Below, piece after piece: positions 25,284 to 34,009 of a stretch of 64,000 nt of DNA (its first letter is position 1; the number at the start of each line of letters is the position of its first letter). The notes under the pieces are model-generated. The model had not been told where the DNA came from. It saw only the letters and a list, made by a program, of their open reading frames with translations, and did not search any database. The stretch spans positions 62,001 through 126,000 of the forward strand of contig NZ_JOAP01000008.1 in assembly GCF_000720475.1 (NCBI RefSeq), read 5' to 3'. The position numbers and the translations under genes are program-made. The DNA is from Streptomyces aureocirculatus. Lineage in GTDB: Bacteria; Actinomycetota; Actinomycetes; Streptomycetales; Streptomycetaceae.

Positions 25284-26390
25284 TCATGAGCCCCAGTCGA
25301 GCGGGACCTGGCGGTCCCGGTCCCAGGGGCGTTCCCAGCCCGCGTAGTGCAGCAGCCTGTCAATGATTCCGGCCGTGAAACCCCAGACCAGGGCGGATTC
25401 GACGAGGAACGCCGCGCCTCTGTGACCGCTCGGGTGCACCGTCGTCGCGCGGTTGGCGGGGTCCGTGAGATCGGCCACGGGCACCGTGAAGACACGGGCC
25501 GTCTCGGCCGGGTCGACGACGCCGACGGGGCTCGGCGCACGCCACCAGCCGAGGACCGGCGTCACCACGAAGTCACTCACCGGGATGAACAGGCTCGGCA
25601 GCATCCCGAAGAGCTGGACGCCGTCCGGGTCGAGCCCGGTCTCCTCCTCGGCCTCGCGCAGCGCGGCCCGCAGCGGGCCCTCCACACGCGGGTCGCCGTC
25701 CTCCGGGTCGAGGGCACCGCCGGGGAACGACGGCTGGCCCGCGTGCGAGCGCAGCGAGCTCGCCCGCTCCATGAGGAGCAGTTCGGGCCCCCGTTCGCCC
25801 TCTCCGAAGAGGACGAGGACCGCGGACTGGCGGCCCGCGCCGTTCTCCGGCGGCAGGAAACGGCTGAGCTGGTGCGGCCGCACGGTCTCCACGGCGCGCA
25901 CCACGGGGGTCAGCCAGTCGGGCAGCCCCTCGGCGGTGAGGAGGCCCTGGGCGGTGAGGGCGTGGTGGTCGTCGCGGCGGGTGTGGTCACGGGCGCGCTC
26001 ACTCCCCGGCCCGGCCCCACCGGGCCCGCCGCCCTGGCCCTGCGGTCCGCCGTGATCGCCCTGCGGGACCGCGTGGCTGCCGTGGCCGCCCTGCGGGGAC
26101 GCGTGGCCGCCGTGATCGCGCTGCGGGGCCGCGTGGCTGCCGTGGCCGTGCGGTGCGCCACCAAGGCTTTCCGGCGAGCCCCCGTGGCCGTGCGGTGCGC
26201 CACCGTCACCCTCCCGCGGGCCGCCCGGGCCTTCCGGTGCGCCACCGTCACCCTCCCGCGGGCCGCCGGGGCCTTCCGGTGCGCCACCGTGACCGTCCGG
26301 CGCGCCGCCGTCATTCCCCCGCGGGCCGCCGGGGCCGTCGCTCGTTTCCGTGTCGCTGTCGTCTGTGTGCATGCCGCTCGCTCGCGTCAT
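25284..26390 (-). CDS. CoA pyrophosphatase-like Nudix hydrolase with Gly/His-rich N-terminal repeats
   Basis: 368 aa from ATG 26390; ATG 26372 is also possible. Residues about 20-130 are low-complexity repeats built from GGAPEGPGGPREGD and GGAPHGHGSHAAPQ. The catalytic domain starts near 160 with the NUDT7-type lead-in (SFPGGALDPEDGDP) and a full Nudix box, APLxAALREAEEETGL-like: REAEEETGLD. The conserved core is enough for CoA or ADP-ribose-type pyrophosphohydrolase activity. The N-terminal repeat is unusual for the family and rich in His, so it may bind metals or simply be disordered. Confidence 0.85.
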   Translation of the reverse strand: MTRASGMHTDDSDTETSDGPGGPRGNDGGAPDGHGGAPEGPGGPREGDGGAPEGPGGPREGDGGAPHGHGGSPESLGGAPHGHGSHAAPQRDHGGHASPQGGHGSHAVPQGDHGGPQGQGGGPGGAGPGSERARDHTRRDDHHALTAQGLLTAEGLPDWLTPVVRAVETVRPHQLSRFLPPENGAGRQSAVLVLFGEGERGPELLLMERASSLRSHAGQPSFPGGALDPEDGDPRVEGPLRAALREAEEETGLDPDGVQLFGMLPSLFIPVSDFVVTPVLGWWRAPSPVGVVDPAETARVFTVPVADLTDPANRATTVHPSGHRGAAFLVESALVWGFTAGIIDRLLHYAGWERPWDRDRQVPLDWGS

Positions 26391-26478
26391 CGGCACCCCC
26401 GTCCATCTCTCCACAACGCCCCTGGGACCGCGGATGGTTCCTCTGGTTCCTCGTCGCGGCGGGCGCCCGACCGCTGGC

Positions 26479-27429
26479 TCACCCGGCGGCGCCCAGCGGG
26501 GGCGCCGGCTTGCCGGGGTAGTCCGGCGGGGGCTTGAGCCGCTGGCCGGGCATGCCGCCCATCTCGTACTTCAGGAGCTTCTTGGCCTTCTCGGGGTCCG
26601 TCTCGCCCTCTCCGTACGACGGGCAGAGGGGGGCGATGGGGCAGGCGCCGCAGGCGGGCTTGCGGGAGTGGCAGATGCGGCGGCCGTGGAAGATCACGCG
26701 GTGCGAGAGCATCGTCCACTCACTCTTCGGGAAGAGCGCGCCGACCTCGGCCTCGACCTTGTCCGGGTCGGTCTGCTCGGTCCACTTCCAGCGGCGTACG
26801 AGACGGCCGAAGTGGGTGTCCACGGTGATGCCGGGGACGCCGAAGGCGTTGCCGAGGACGACGAAGGCGGTCTTGCGGCCCACGCCGGGCAGCTTGACCA
26901 GGTCCTCAAGACGGCCCGGGACCTCACCGCCGAACTCGTCGCGCAACGCGACCGAAAGTCCCATGATCGACTTCGTCTTGGCGCGGAAGAAGCCGGTCGG
27001 TCGGATCAGTTCCTCGACCTCCTCGGGGTTGGCGGCGGCCAGGTCCTCGGGGGTCGGATACGCGGCGAAGAGGGCGGGGGTGGTCTGGTTCACCCGCAGG
27101 TCCGTGGTCTGCGCCGAAAGGACCGTGGCGACCAGGAGCTGGAAGGGGTTCTCGAAGTCCAGCTCGGGATGGGCGTACGAATACACCTCGGCGAGCTCGC
27201 GGTTGATCCGCCGGGCCTGCCGCACGAGGGCCGTACGCGACTGCGGGGGTTTGGGCTTCTTGACGGGCGTGGCGGCGGCCTTCCCGGCGGCGGCGGCACC
27301 CTTCGCGGCGCCCTTCGCGGCGCCCTTCGCAGGACTCGCCTCGCCGCCCTTGCCCGCCGCCCCGGACGTCCTCTTCGGCACCGTCACGCCTCCGTCCCCG
27401 GAACCCTCTGACACGCCTCGTTTCGCCAT
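26479..27429 (-). CDS. nth: Endonuclease III
   Basis: 316 aa. Residues 1-65 are a Lys/Ala-rich extension (repeats of KGAA). The HhH-GPD domain follows, with the catalytic Lys in LPGVGRKTA and Asp in [10 protein letters not shown]. An iron-sulfur ligand set [17 protein letters not shown] (C-x6-C-x2-C-x5-C) is present. It is a bifunctional glycosylase/AP lyase for oxidised pyrimidines in base-excision repair. The start at ATG 27429 is the first in frame downstream of the intergenic region. The N-terminal KGAA repeats are probably disordered and DNA-binding. Confidence 0.95.
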   Translation of the reverse strand: MAKRGVSEGSGDGGVTVPKRTSGAAGKGGEASPAKGAAKGAAKGAAAAGKAAATPVKKPKPPQSRTALVRQARRINRELAEVYSYAHPELDFENPFQLLVATVLSAQTTDLRVNQTTPALFAAYPTPEDLAAANPEEVEELIRPTGFFRAKTKSIMGLSVALRDEFGGEVPGRLEDLVKLPGVGRKTAFVVLGNAFGVPGITVDTHFGRLVRRWKWTEQTDPDKVEAEVGALFPKSEWTMLSHRVIFHGRRICHSRKPACGACPIAPLCPSYGEGETDPEKAKKLLKYEMGGMPGQRLKPPPDYPGKPAPPLGAAG

Positions 27430-27892
27430 GCCGCCAGCGTACGGTCCTCCACCGACACGGACGGCGGAGATACCCGCTCGTGACCACGTCGAAGCCCCTC
27501 CGCAAGCGCGCCCGGAAGCCCGCCACCGGCGCCGCGGACGGCTGGGCGGCGGAGCGTGCGCGGGCACACACCTCCGCTGCACGCCCCGCACACCGCCCGC
27601 TTTGTCCGGTTCCCTGGGGTAACGTCGACGTGTTCGCCCACAGCGGAATCCGCGTGCGCAACCATGGCCCCAGCCGCCGTAGCCTGTGCTCTCACGGGGC
27701 AGGGAGCAGGTGTCCGACGTACGCGCGGACGTCCGTATCCGTCGCCGGTCCCCCGGATCGGCCCCCAATTGGCCCCCTTCCGCATTGCCCCCGTCACAAG
27801 TGCGGCAGACTTGAGTGACTGATCACACTGTTTGAACCGTCCGGCAAACTGGGGGCACGGTCCCCTGATGCAGGTCGACAAGGAGAGAACTC
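27430..27892. promoter_or_regulatory. Divergent nth-crp intergenic region
   Basis: 463 bp without a supported gene, though overlapping open frames exist on both strands. It must hold promoters for nth and crp. The last 60 bp contain TGATCACACTGTTTGAACC and the crp ribosome binding site AAGGAGAG. The TGATCACA half-site resembles a Crp/Fnr-type half operator and may allow autoregulation, but this is inference from a single half-site. Confidence 0.45.
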
Positions 27893-28567
27893 GTGGACGA
27901 CGTTCTGCGGCGCGCCCCGCTCTTCGCGGCGCTCGATGACGAGCAGGCCGCGGAGCTCCGCGCCTCCATGAGTGAGGTGACCCTCGCCCGCGGAGACGCG
28001 CTTTTCCATGAGGGCGACCCCGGAGACCGCCTGTACGTGGTCACCGAGGGCAAGGTGAAGCTCCACCGGACCTCCCCGGACGGCCGCGAGAACATGCTCG
28101 CGGTGCTCGGCCCCGGCGAGCTGATCGGCGAGCTCTCGCTCTTCGACCCGGGCCCGCGTACGGCCACGGCCTCCGCCCTCACCGAGGTCAAGCTGCTCGG
28201 CCTCGGCCACGGCGACCTCCAGCCCTGGCTCAACGCCCGCCCGGAGGTGGCCGCCGCCCTGCTGCGCGCCGTGGCCCGGCGCCTGCGCAAGACCAACGAC
28301 CAGATGTCGGACCTCGTGTTCTCCGACGTCCCCGGCCGCGTGGCCCGCGCCCTGCTCGACCTGTCCCGCCGCTTCGGCGTGCAGTCCGAAGAGGGCATCC
28401 ACGTGGTGCACGACCTCACCCAGGAGGAGCTGGCCCAGTTGGTCGGCGCCTCCCGCGAGACGGTCAACAAGGCACTGGCGGACTTCGCGGGCCGCGGGTG
28501 GCTGCGCCTGGAGGCGCGCGCGGTGATCCTGCTCGACGTGGAGCGCCTCGCCAAGCGCTCACGCTGA
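27893..28567 (+). CDS. crp: cAMP-receptor-family transcription regulator Crp
   Basis: 224 aa, GTG start with AAGGAGAG upstream. The cyclic-nucleotide-binding beta-roll spans about residues 10-120, with GDRLYVVTEGKVKL and the phosphate-binding-cassette-like GELIGELSLFDPGPRTATA. The C-terminal winged helix contains LTQEELAQLVGASRETVNKAL. Streptomyces Crp is a global regulator of germination, development and specialised metabolism. It is monocistronic with a terminator hairpin following. Confidence 0.96.
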   Translation: MDDVLRRAPLFAALDDEQAAELRASMSEVTLARGDALFHEGDPGDRLYVVTEGKVKLHRTSPDGRENMLAVLGPGELIGELSLFDPGPRTATASALTEVKLLGLGHGDLQPWLNARPEVAAALLRAVARRLRKTNDQMSDLVFSDVPGRVARALLDLSRRFGVQSEEGIHVVHDLTQEELAQLVGASRETVNKALADFAGRGWLRLEARAVILLDVERLAKRSR

Positions 28568-28583
28568 CCTCGTAGGCCTGGCC

Positions 28584-28623
28584 TGTGGCGCGGAACCCCC
28601 TTCACGGCGGGCTCCGCGCCACA
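28584..28623. terminator. Bidirectional hairpin between crp and MBL-fold gene
   Basis: TGTGGCGCGGA and TCCGCGCCACA form a perfect 11-bp stem with an 18-nt loop. It sits in the 78-bp gap between two convergent genes. It has no clear T-run, consistent with a bidirectional actinobacterial terminator. Confidence 0.7.
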
Positions 28624-28645
28624 AGCCGTTCACGGCAGGAGTGCG

Positions 28646-29476
28646 TCAGATCAGGCCGTGCTCGCCCAGATAGTCCAACTGCGCCCGCACCGACAGTTCC
28701 GCGGCCGGCCACAGGGTCCTGTCCACGTCCGCGTACACGTGCGCCACGACCTCGCCCGACGTCACGTACCCGTTCTCGACCGCCGTCTCCACCTGCGCGA
28801 GGCGGTGCGCGCGGTGCGCCAGATAGAACTCCACGGCGCCCTGGGCGTCCTCCAGGACCGGACCGTGACCCGGCAGCACCGTGTGCACGCCGTCGTCGAC
28901 CGTCAGGGAGCGCAGCCGCCGCAGCGAGTCCAGGTAGTCGCCGAGACGGCCGTCGGGGTGGGCGACCATCGTCGTGCCGCGGCCGAGGATCGTGTCGCCC
29001 GTCAGCACCGCGCGGTCGGCGGGCAGATGGAAGCAGAGGGAGTCCGAGGTGTGTCCGGGCGTGGGTACGACACGCAGCTCAAGGCCGCCCGTGGTGATCA
29101 CGTCGCCCGCTCCCAGGCCCTCGTCGCCGAGGCGCAGCGCCGGGTCGAGGGCACGCACCTTGCTGCCCGTCAGCTCCGCGAACCTGGCGGCGCCCTCGGC
29201 GTGGTCGGGGTGGCCGTGGGTGAGCAGGGTGAGGCCGACCCGCCGCCCCGCCTCCGCCGCCGTGGCGACGACCCGCGCGAGGTGGCCCTCGTCGAGGGGG
29301 CCCGGGTCGACGACGACCGCGAGGTCGGAGTCCGGTTCCGCGAGGATCCAGGTGTTGGTGCCGTCGAGGGTCATCGCGGAGGGGTTGGGGGCGAGGACGT
29401 TGACGGCACGGTCGGTGGCGGGACCGCTGAGGACGCCGCCGCGCGGCTGGCCGGGGAGTGCGGCTGCTTCGGTCAT
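28646..29476 (-). CDS. Metallo-beta-lactamase-fold hydrolase (LACTB2/RNase Z-like)
   Basis: 276 aa. The HxHxDH metal motif is present as LTHGHPDHAEGA, a third His in TPGHTSDSL, the bridging Asp in LTGDTILGRG and a final His in VLPGHGPVLED. The NTWIL start of the fold and the C-terminal winged helix-like region match the LACTB2 branch of hydrolases, some of which cleave RNA or thioesters. The substrate is unknown. It is the last gene of a minus-strand run that also includes a Nudix gene, with a repetitive 120-bp gap. Confidence 0.85.
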   Translation of the reverse strand: MTEAAALPGQPRGGVLSGPATDRAVNVLAPNPSAMTLDGTNTWILAEPDSDLAVVVDPGPLDEGHLARVVATAAEAGRRVGLTLLTHGHPDHAEGAARFAELTGSKVRALDPALRLGDEGLGAGDVITTGGLELRVVPTPGHTSDSLCFHLPADRAVLTGDTILGRGTTMVAHPDGRLGDYLDSLRRLRSLTVDDGVHTVLPGHGPVLEDAQGAVEFYLAHRAHRLAQVETAVENGYVTSGEVVAHVYADVDRTLWPAAELSVRAQLDYLGEHGLI

Positions 29477-29493
29477 ACGGGGGTGACTCCCGT

Positions 29494-29592
29494 CGAGTGC
29501 GAGTGCGAGTGCGAGTGCGGAGGCTGGGGCTGGTGGCGAGGTGGGCGGTGGGGCGCGCGAGCCCGGGGGCGGGGCGCGCGAGCCCGGGGGCG
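29494..29592. repeat. Hexanucleotide and 21-bp tandem repeats in an intergenic gap
   Basis: GAGTGC occurs four times in tandem at 29494-29518. A 20-21 bp unit, GGCGCGCGAGCCCGGGGGCG, occurs twice at about 29549-29592, immediately before the stop of the Nudix gene. Both are typical slippage-prone sequences. Confidence 0.85.
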
Positions 29593-29597
29593 GGGGC

Positions 29598-30503
29598 TCA
29601 CGCGGTGTCGCCCGTCGGGATGTGTTTCGTGAACTCCTCGTGGCCGGGCCAGGACAGGACCAGTTCGCCGTCCGCGATCCGGGCCCGGGCGAGGACCGGG
29701 GCCAGGTCGCGGGCCGGGGCGGCGGCGAGGGCGGCCGTGGCCGTGGCGCAGCCGGAGAGCTGGCGGAGCGTGGCGATGGTCGGCGGCATCATCAGGAGTT
29801 CGCCGCGGTCGTAGCGCTCGGCGGCCTGCCGGGGGCTGATCCAGACGGTGCTCTCGGCTTCCGTGGAGGCGTTGCGGGTGCGCTGGCCCGCCGGGAGGGC
29901 CGCGACGAAGAAGAAGGTGTCGTAGCGGCGCGGCTCGAACTCCGGGGTGATCCAGCGGGCCCACGCGCCCAGGAGGTCGCTGCGCAGGACCAGGCCGCGG
30001 CGGTCGAGGAACTCGGCGAAGGAGAGGTCGCGGGCGACCAGGGCCGTGCGGTCCGCCTCCCAGTCGTCGCCGGTGGTGTCGGCGATGACGGTGTCCGGGG
30101 TCGGTCCCGCGAGCAGCACGCCCGCCTCTTCGTACGTCTCCCGTACGGCAGCGCACACGACGGCCTGGGCGGCGGCCTCGTCGAGGCCGAGGCGGGTCGC
30201 CCAGGCGGCGCGCGGCGGGCCCGCCCAGCGGACGTGGTGGTCGTCGTCACGGGGGTCCACGCCGCCGCCGGGGTAGGCGTACGCCCCTCCGGCGAAGGGC
30301 ATCGACGTACGTCGGCGCAGCATGTGGACTTGTGGGCCGGGGGTTCCCGTGGTCCCGGAGGCTCCAGTGGTCCCGGGGGCTCCGGTGTCCCGGAGGAGCA
30401 TGACCGTGGCCGCCCGGCGAGGCCTGGCGGGCGTCAGCTCGCCTGCCGCGAGGGCGCGGATGCGGTCGGGCCACTCCGGGGGGTACCACTGCCCATTTGC
30501 CAT
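29598..30503 (-). CDS. Nudix hydrolase, NUDT19-like
   Basis: 301 aa. AATVMLLRD begins the fold, and RRRTSMPFAGGAYAYPGGGVDP leads to a Nudix box whose catalytic helix is CAAVRETYEEAGVLL. The box is separated from the GG motif by an insert of about 35 residues, as in NUDT19/RP2p-type enzymes. WITPEFEPRRYDTFFFVA is also characteristic of that group. It probably hydrolyses CoA derivatives or other nucleoside diphosphate-linked compounds; specificity unproven. A short Thr/Gly/Pro repeat (GAPGTTGASGTTGTPG) sits near residue 45. Confidence 0.85.
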   Translation of the reverse strand: MANGQWYPPEWPDRIRALAAGELTPARPRRAATVMLLRDTGAPGTTGASGTTGTPGPQVHMLRRRTSMPFAGGAYAYPGGGVDPRDDDHHVRWAGPPRAAWATRLGLDEAAAQAVVCAAVRETYEEAGVLLAGPTPDTVIADTTGDDWEADRTALVARDLSFAEFLDRRGLVLRSDLLGAWARWITPEFEPRRYDTFFFVAALPAGQRTRNASTEAESTVWISPRQAAERYDRGELLMMPPTIATLRQLSGCATATAALAAAPARDLAPVLARARIADGELVLSWPGHEEFTKHIPTGDTA

Positions 30504-30691
30504 GGGCGGAGGCTATCCGGTGAGGTGCGGATGTTCGAGGGGCCTCTTGTGGTGTACGTCGGACGCGAGGTGACCCGGCACCGGGGCTGTGCCCACCCGT
30601 TCCGCCCCTGGCGGACCAGTTGCCCACAGGGGGAGCGGCCAGCCGCCCACGGGGAGACGGGACGGAACGACGGGCTGGAAGTTTGGGAAGG

Positions 30692-31162
30692 CTACTCGGG
30701 CAGCAGTTCCACCTGGATCTCGACCTCCACCGGGGCGTCCAGGGGAAGGACCGCCACGCCGACCGCGCTGCGGGCGTGCACGCCCTTGTCGCCGAGGACC
30801 TCGCCGAGGAGCTCGCTGGCGCCGTTGATGACGGTGGGCTGGGCCGTGAAGTCGGGGGCCGAGGCGACGAAGCCGACGACCTTCACCACGCGCGCGATGC
30901 GGTCGAGTTCCCCGGCGACGGACTTGACCGCGGCGAGCGCGTTCAGGGCGCACGTGCGGGCCAGGTCCTTGGCCTCCTCGGGGGTGACCTCCGCGCCGAC
31001 CTTGCCGGTGACCGGCAGCTTGCCGTCCACCATGGGCAACTGCCCGGCCGTGTACACGTACACGCCGGTCTGGACGGCGGGCCGGTACGCCGCGAGCGGC
31101 GGGACGACCGCGGGCAGGGTCAGACCGAGCTCGGCGATGCGGGCCTCGACCACGCCGCTCAC
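30692..31162 (-). CDS. RidA-family (YjgF/UK114) protein
   Basis: 156 aa from GTG 31162, which overlaps the stop of the small upstream DUF4177 gene (GTGA). Family landmarks include YVYTAGQLPMVDGKLPVTGKVG, CALNALAAVKSVAGELDRI and the trimer-interface Arg in GVHARSAVGVAVLPLDAPVEVEI. RidA proteins deaminate reactive enamines/imines formed by PLP enzymes. It is longer than the roughly 125-residue canonical form because of an N-terminal helix, as in the RidA_like2 group. Confidence 0.88.
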   Translation of the reverse strand: MSGVVEARIAELGLTLPAVVPPLAAYRPAVQTGVYVYTAGQLPMVDGKLPVTGKVGAEVTPEEAKDLARTCALNALAAVKSVAGELDRIARVVKVVGFVASAPDFTAQPTVINGASELLGEVLGDKGVHARSAVGVAVLPLDAPVEVEIQVELLPE

Positions 31163-31320
31163 GCCTGCTTCTCCCGCTTCAGGTAGGCCACGAGCTGCTC
31201 GGGGTTGTTCGGCCCGGGGACGACCTGGACGAGCTCCCAGCCGTCCTCGCCCCAGGTGTCCAGGATCTGCTTCGTGGCATGGACGAGCAGCGGCACGGTT
31301 GCGTATTCCCACTTGGTCAT
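31159..31320 (-). CDS. DUF4177-type 53-aa protein
   Basis: Short gene found by direct translation. It begins MTKWEYATVPLLVHATKQIL, continues DTWGEDGWELVQVVPG, and ends KREKQA before TGA at 31161-31159. Small proteins of this pattern in actinobacteria are placed in DUF4177. It overlaps the RidA start by 4 bp, so the pair is one transcription unit. Function is unknown. It starts about 107 bp from the divergent ArsA-like gene. Confidence 0.85.
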   Translation of the reverse strand: MTKWEYATVPLLVHATKQILDTWGEDGWELVQVVPGPNNPEQLVAYLKREKQA

Positions 31321-31427
31321 ACGGCGAGGGTAATGCCTGCCGGGCAGGGCCTCGCGCGGGGCTCGGAACCGGCCCCGTGGGGCATCCGCATGCGTAGCCC
31401 GCCGGGCGACTGGTTAGGCTCGAATAC

Positions 31428-32402
31428 GTGAGCAGGCTCCAGGTCGTCAGCGGCAAGGGCGGTACCGGCAAGACCACGGTCGCCGCGGCCCTCGCGCTCG
31501 CCCTCGCGACTGAGGGAAAGCGCACCCTCCTCGTCGAGGTGGAGGGCAGACAGGGCATCGCGCAGCTCTTCGAGACGGAGGCGCTGCCCTACGAGGAGCG
31601 GAAGATCGCCGTCGCTCCGGGGGGCGGGGAGGTGTACGCCCTGGCCATCGACCCCGAACTGGCCCTGCTCGACTACCTCCAGATGTTCTACAAACTGGGC
31701 GGCGCGGGCCGCGCCCTGAAGAAGCTCGGTGCCGTCGACTTCGCGACCACGATCGCGCCGGGCCTGCGTGACGTCCTGCTGACCGGCAAGGCCTGCGAGG
31801 CGGTGCGCCGCAAGGACAAGCAGGGGCGCTTCGCGTACGACTGCGTGGTGATGGACGCCCCGCCGACCGGCCGCATCACCCGCTTCCTCAACGTGAACGA
31901 CGAGGTGGCGGGGCTCGCCAGGATCGGGCCGATACACAACCAGGCGCAGGCGGTCATGCGGGTGCTCAAGTCTCCGGAGACGAGCGTGCACCTGGTGACC
32001 CTCCTGGAGGAGATGCCGGTCCAGGAGACGGTGGACGGCATCGCCGAGCTGCGCGCCGCGCAGTTGCCGGTGGGCCGCGTCATCGTGAACATGGTGCGGC
32101 CCACGCTGCTCGACGAGGCCGAGCTGGATCTGGGCCTCGGCAGGACGCCGCGTACGGCCATCGCGAAGACCCTGGCGGCCGCGGGCCTCGGCGGGGCACG
32201 TGGGGCCGCTGGGCGCCTCGTGGACCCTCTCCTCGCGCAGGCCGCGGAGTACGCCGAGCGGCACGCCCTGGAGGGCGCCCAGCGGGCCGTCCTGGCCGGG
32301 CACGGCCTGCCCCTGCACGAACTGCCGCTCCTCGCCGACGGGTTGGACCTGGCGGGTCTGTACGAGCTGGCGGCGGAACTGCGGACGCAGGGGATCGCAT
32401 GA
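31428..32402 (+). CDS. ArsA/GET3-like ATPase, subunit 1
   Basis: 324 aa from GTG. The deviant Walker A VSGKGGTGKTTVAAAL begins at residue 8. Switch and Walker B-like regions contain DCVVMDAPPTGRITRFL. This is the smaller of two consecutive ArsA-related ATPases, a pair kept next to wblA in streptomycetes. They are often annotated as anion- or ion-transporting ATPases. No arsenite genes are nearby, and a role in membrane-protein targeting or localisation is as likely. Confidence 0.85.
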   Translation: MSRLQVVSGKGGTGKTTVAAALALALATEGKRTLLVEVEGRQGIAQLFETEALPYEERKIAVAPGGGEVYALAIDPELALLDYLQMFYKLGGAGRALKKLGAVDFATTIAPGLRDVLLTGKACEAVRRKDKQGRFAYDCVVMDAPPTGRITRFLNVNDEVAGLARIGPIHNQAQAVMRVLKSPETSVHLVTLLEEMPVQETVDGIAELRAAQLPVGRVIVNMVRPTLLDEAELDLGLGRTPRTAIAKTLAAAGLGGARGAAGRLVDPLLAQAAEYAERHALEGAQRAVLAGHGLPLHELPLLADGLDLAGLYELAAELRTQGIA

Positions 32403-32414
32403 CGCCCGCGGCCC

Positions 32415-32545
32415 CGACGGCGTACAGGCAGCGGGACGACGTACACGCGCGGAACGGCGTACAGGCGCGGAACAACGTACACGCGCGGAACGACGTACAC
32501 GCCGAGGAACGGCGTACGCAACAACGAACGGCGTACACATCAGGA
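32415..32545. repeat. 18-bp tandem array with GTAC cores between the two ArsA genes
   Basis: About seven units of 18-19 bp with consensus ACRRCGTACACGCGCGGA occupy almost the entire 163-bp gap between the two ATPase genes. Units differ mainly at the two R positions. The array ends about 20 bp ahead of the next ribosome binding site. It could be a slippage product, a protein-binding array or part of the mRNA leader. Confidence 0.9.
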
Positions 32546-32565
32546 ACCGTGGGAGCTGGGAACGC

Positions 32566-33918
32566 ATGAGCCTCGATCCGGCACGTGACCCGCTCGACGT
32601 CGACGCGCTGCTCGACGATCCGAAGACCCGCATCGTGGTGTGCTGCGGTTCGGGTGGCGTCGGCAAGACGACCACGGCGGCCGCGCTCGGGCTGCGCGCC
32701 GCCGAGCGGGGCCGCACGGTGGTGGTCCTGACGATCGACCCGGCGCGCAGGCTGGCGCAGTCCATGGGCATCGACTCGCTGGACAACGTGCCGCGGCGGG
32801 TGAAGGACGTCCACGGCGGCGGGGAGCTGCACGCCATGATGCTCGACATGAAGCGCACCTTCGACGAGATCGTCGAGGCGCACGCGGACAAGGAGCGGGC
32901 CGGGGCCATCCTGTCCAACCCCTTCTACCAGTCGCTCTCCGCGGGCTTCGCGGGCACGCAGGAGTACATGGCGATGGAGAAGCTGGGGCAACTGCGCTCC
33001 CGCGACGAGTGGGACCTGATCGTGGTCGACACGCCGCCGTCGCGCAGCGCCCTCGACTTCCTGGACGCCCCGAAGCGGCTCGGCTCCTTCCTCGACGGCA
33101 AGCTGATCCGGCTCCTGATGGCCCCGGCGAAGATGGGCGGCCGGGCCGGGATGAAGTTCCTGAACGTCGGGATGTCGATGATGACGGGGGCCCTGGGCAA
33201 GCTGCTCGGGGGCCAGTTGCTGCGGGACGTGCAGACGTTCGTGGCCGCGATGGACACCATGTTCGGCGGCTTCCGCAAGCGCGCGGACGCGACGTACCGG
33301 CTGTTGCAGGCGCCGGGGACGGCGTTCCTCGTGGTGGCGTCGCCGGAGCGGGACGCGCTGCGGGAGGCGGCGTACTTCGTGGAGCGCCTCGCCGCGGACG
33401 ACATGCCGCTGGCCGGCCTGGTGCTCAACCGGGTGCACGGCAGCGGGGCGGCGGAGCTTTCGGCGGAGCGTGCTCTTGCTGCGGCGGAAAATCTTGAGGC
33501 GTCGAGCGCCGGGGAAAATCTTGAGGCGTCCGGCATTGTGGATCAGGAGGGCGGGAATGTTGGTCTGGGTAACTCCTCAGAGTCCGAGGCTCCCGGCTCC
33601 CCCGAGGCTTCCGACTCCCCTGAGACTTCCGGCAGTTCACCTTCGACCGAGGAGACCGACTCCGGTACCGGCTCCGGCTCCGGCTCCGACCCAGGTGCGG
33701 GGTCCGGCTCCGCGTCCGTGGAGCAGTTGACGGCGGGGTTGCTGCGGCTGCACGCGGAGCGCATGCGGCTGCTGGCCCGTGAGCGGCACACGCGGGACCG
33801 GTTCACGGCGCTGCACCCCGAGGTGGCGGTGGCCGAGGTGGCCGCGCTGCCTGGCGACGTGCACGACCTCGACGGCCTGCGCGCCATCGGCGACCAGCTC
33901 GCGTCGACGCGCCCTTAG
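32566..33918 (+). CDS. ArsA/GET3-like ATPase, subunit 2
   Basis: 450 aa from ATG 32566. Walker A is CCGSGGVGKTTTAAAL; TIDPARRLAQSMG and VVDTPPSRSALDFLDAP follow, all typical of ArsA-type ATPases. Between residues about 300 and 385 lies an acidic Ser/Gly/Glu insert (GSGSGSDPG, ENLEAS twice) that interrupts the C-terminal helical part. The conserved sequence resumes at VEQLTAGLLRLHAERM. The insert is low complexity and probably disordered. It pairs with the upstream ATPase and may act as a heterodimer with it. Confidence 0.86.
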   Translation: MSLDPARDPLDVDALLDDPKTRIVVCCGSGGVGKTTTAAALGLRAAERGRTVVVLTIDPARRLAQSMGIDSLDNVPRRVKDVHGGGELHAMMLDMKRTFDEIVEAHADKERAGAILSNPFYQSLSAGFAGTQEYMAMEKLGQLRSRDEWDLIVVDTPPSRSALDFLDAPKRLGSFLDGKLIRLLMAPAKMGGRAGMKFLNVGMSMMTGALGKLLGGQLLRDVQTFVAAMDTMFGGFRKRADATYRLLQAPGTAFLVVASPERDALREAAYFVERLAADDMPLAGLVLNRVHGSGAAELSAERALAAAENLEASSAGENLEASGIVDQEGGNVGLGNSSESEAPGSPEASDSPETSGSSPSTEETDSGTGSGSGSDPGAGSGSASVEQLTAGLLRLHAERMRLLARERHTRDRFTALHPEVAVAEVAALPGDVHDLDGLRAIGDQLASTRP

Positions 33919-33919
33919 C

Positions 33920-33965
33920 CGTACTCATAGCGATACTCGTACTCGTACTCGTACCGGTACTCGCC
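33920..33965. repeat. GTACTC hexanucleotide repeat
   Basis: Consecutive copies and near-copies of GTACTC/GATACTC/GTACCG follow the stop of the second ArsA gene and run toward the convergent wblA gene. No gene is present. Confidence 0.85.
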
Positions 33966-34009
33966 CCGGCACTCGGCGGCGTTACGTGACGTGGGCTCAG
34001 CCAGGTTGC

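Noticed and set aside
31428..33918. ArsA-like pair as an arsenic resistance operon
   Set aside because: No arsB, arsC or arsR-like gene nearby, and the pair occupies a conserved core position beside wblA.
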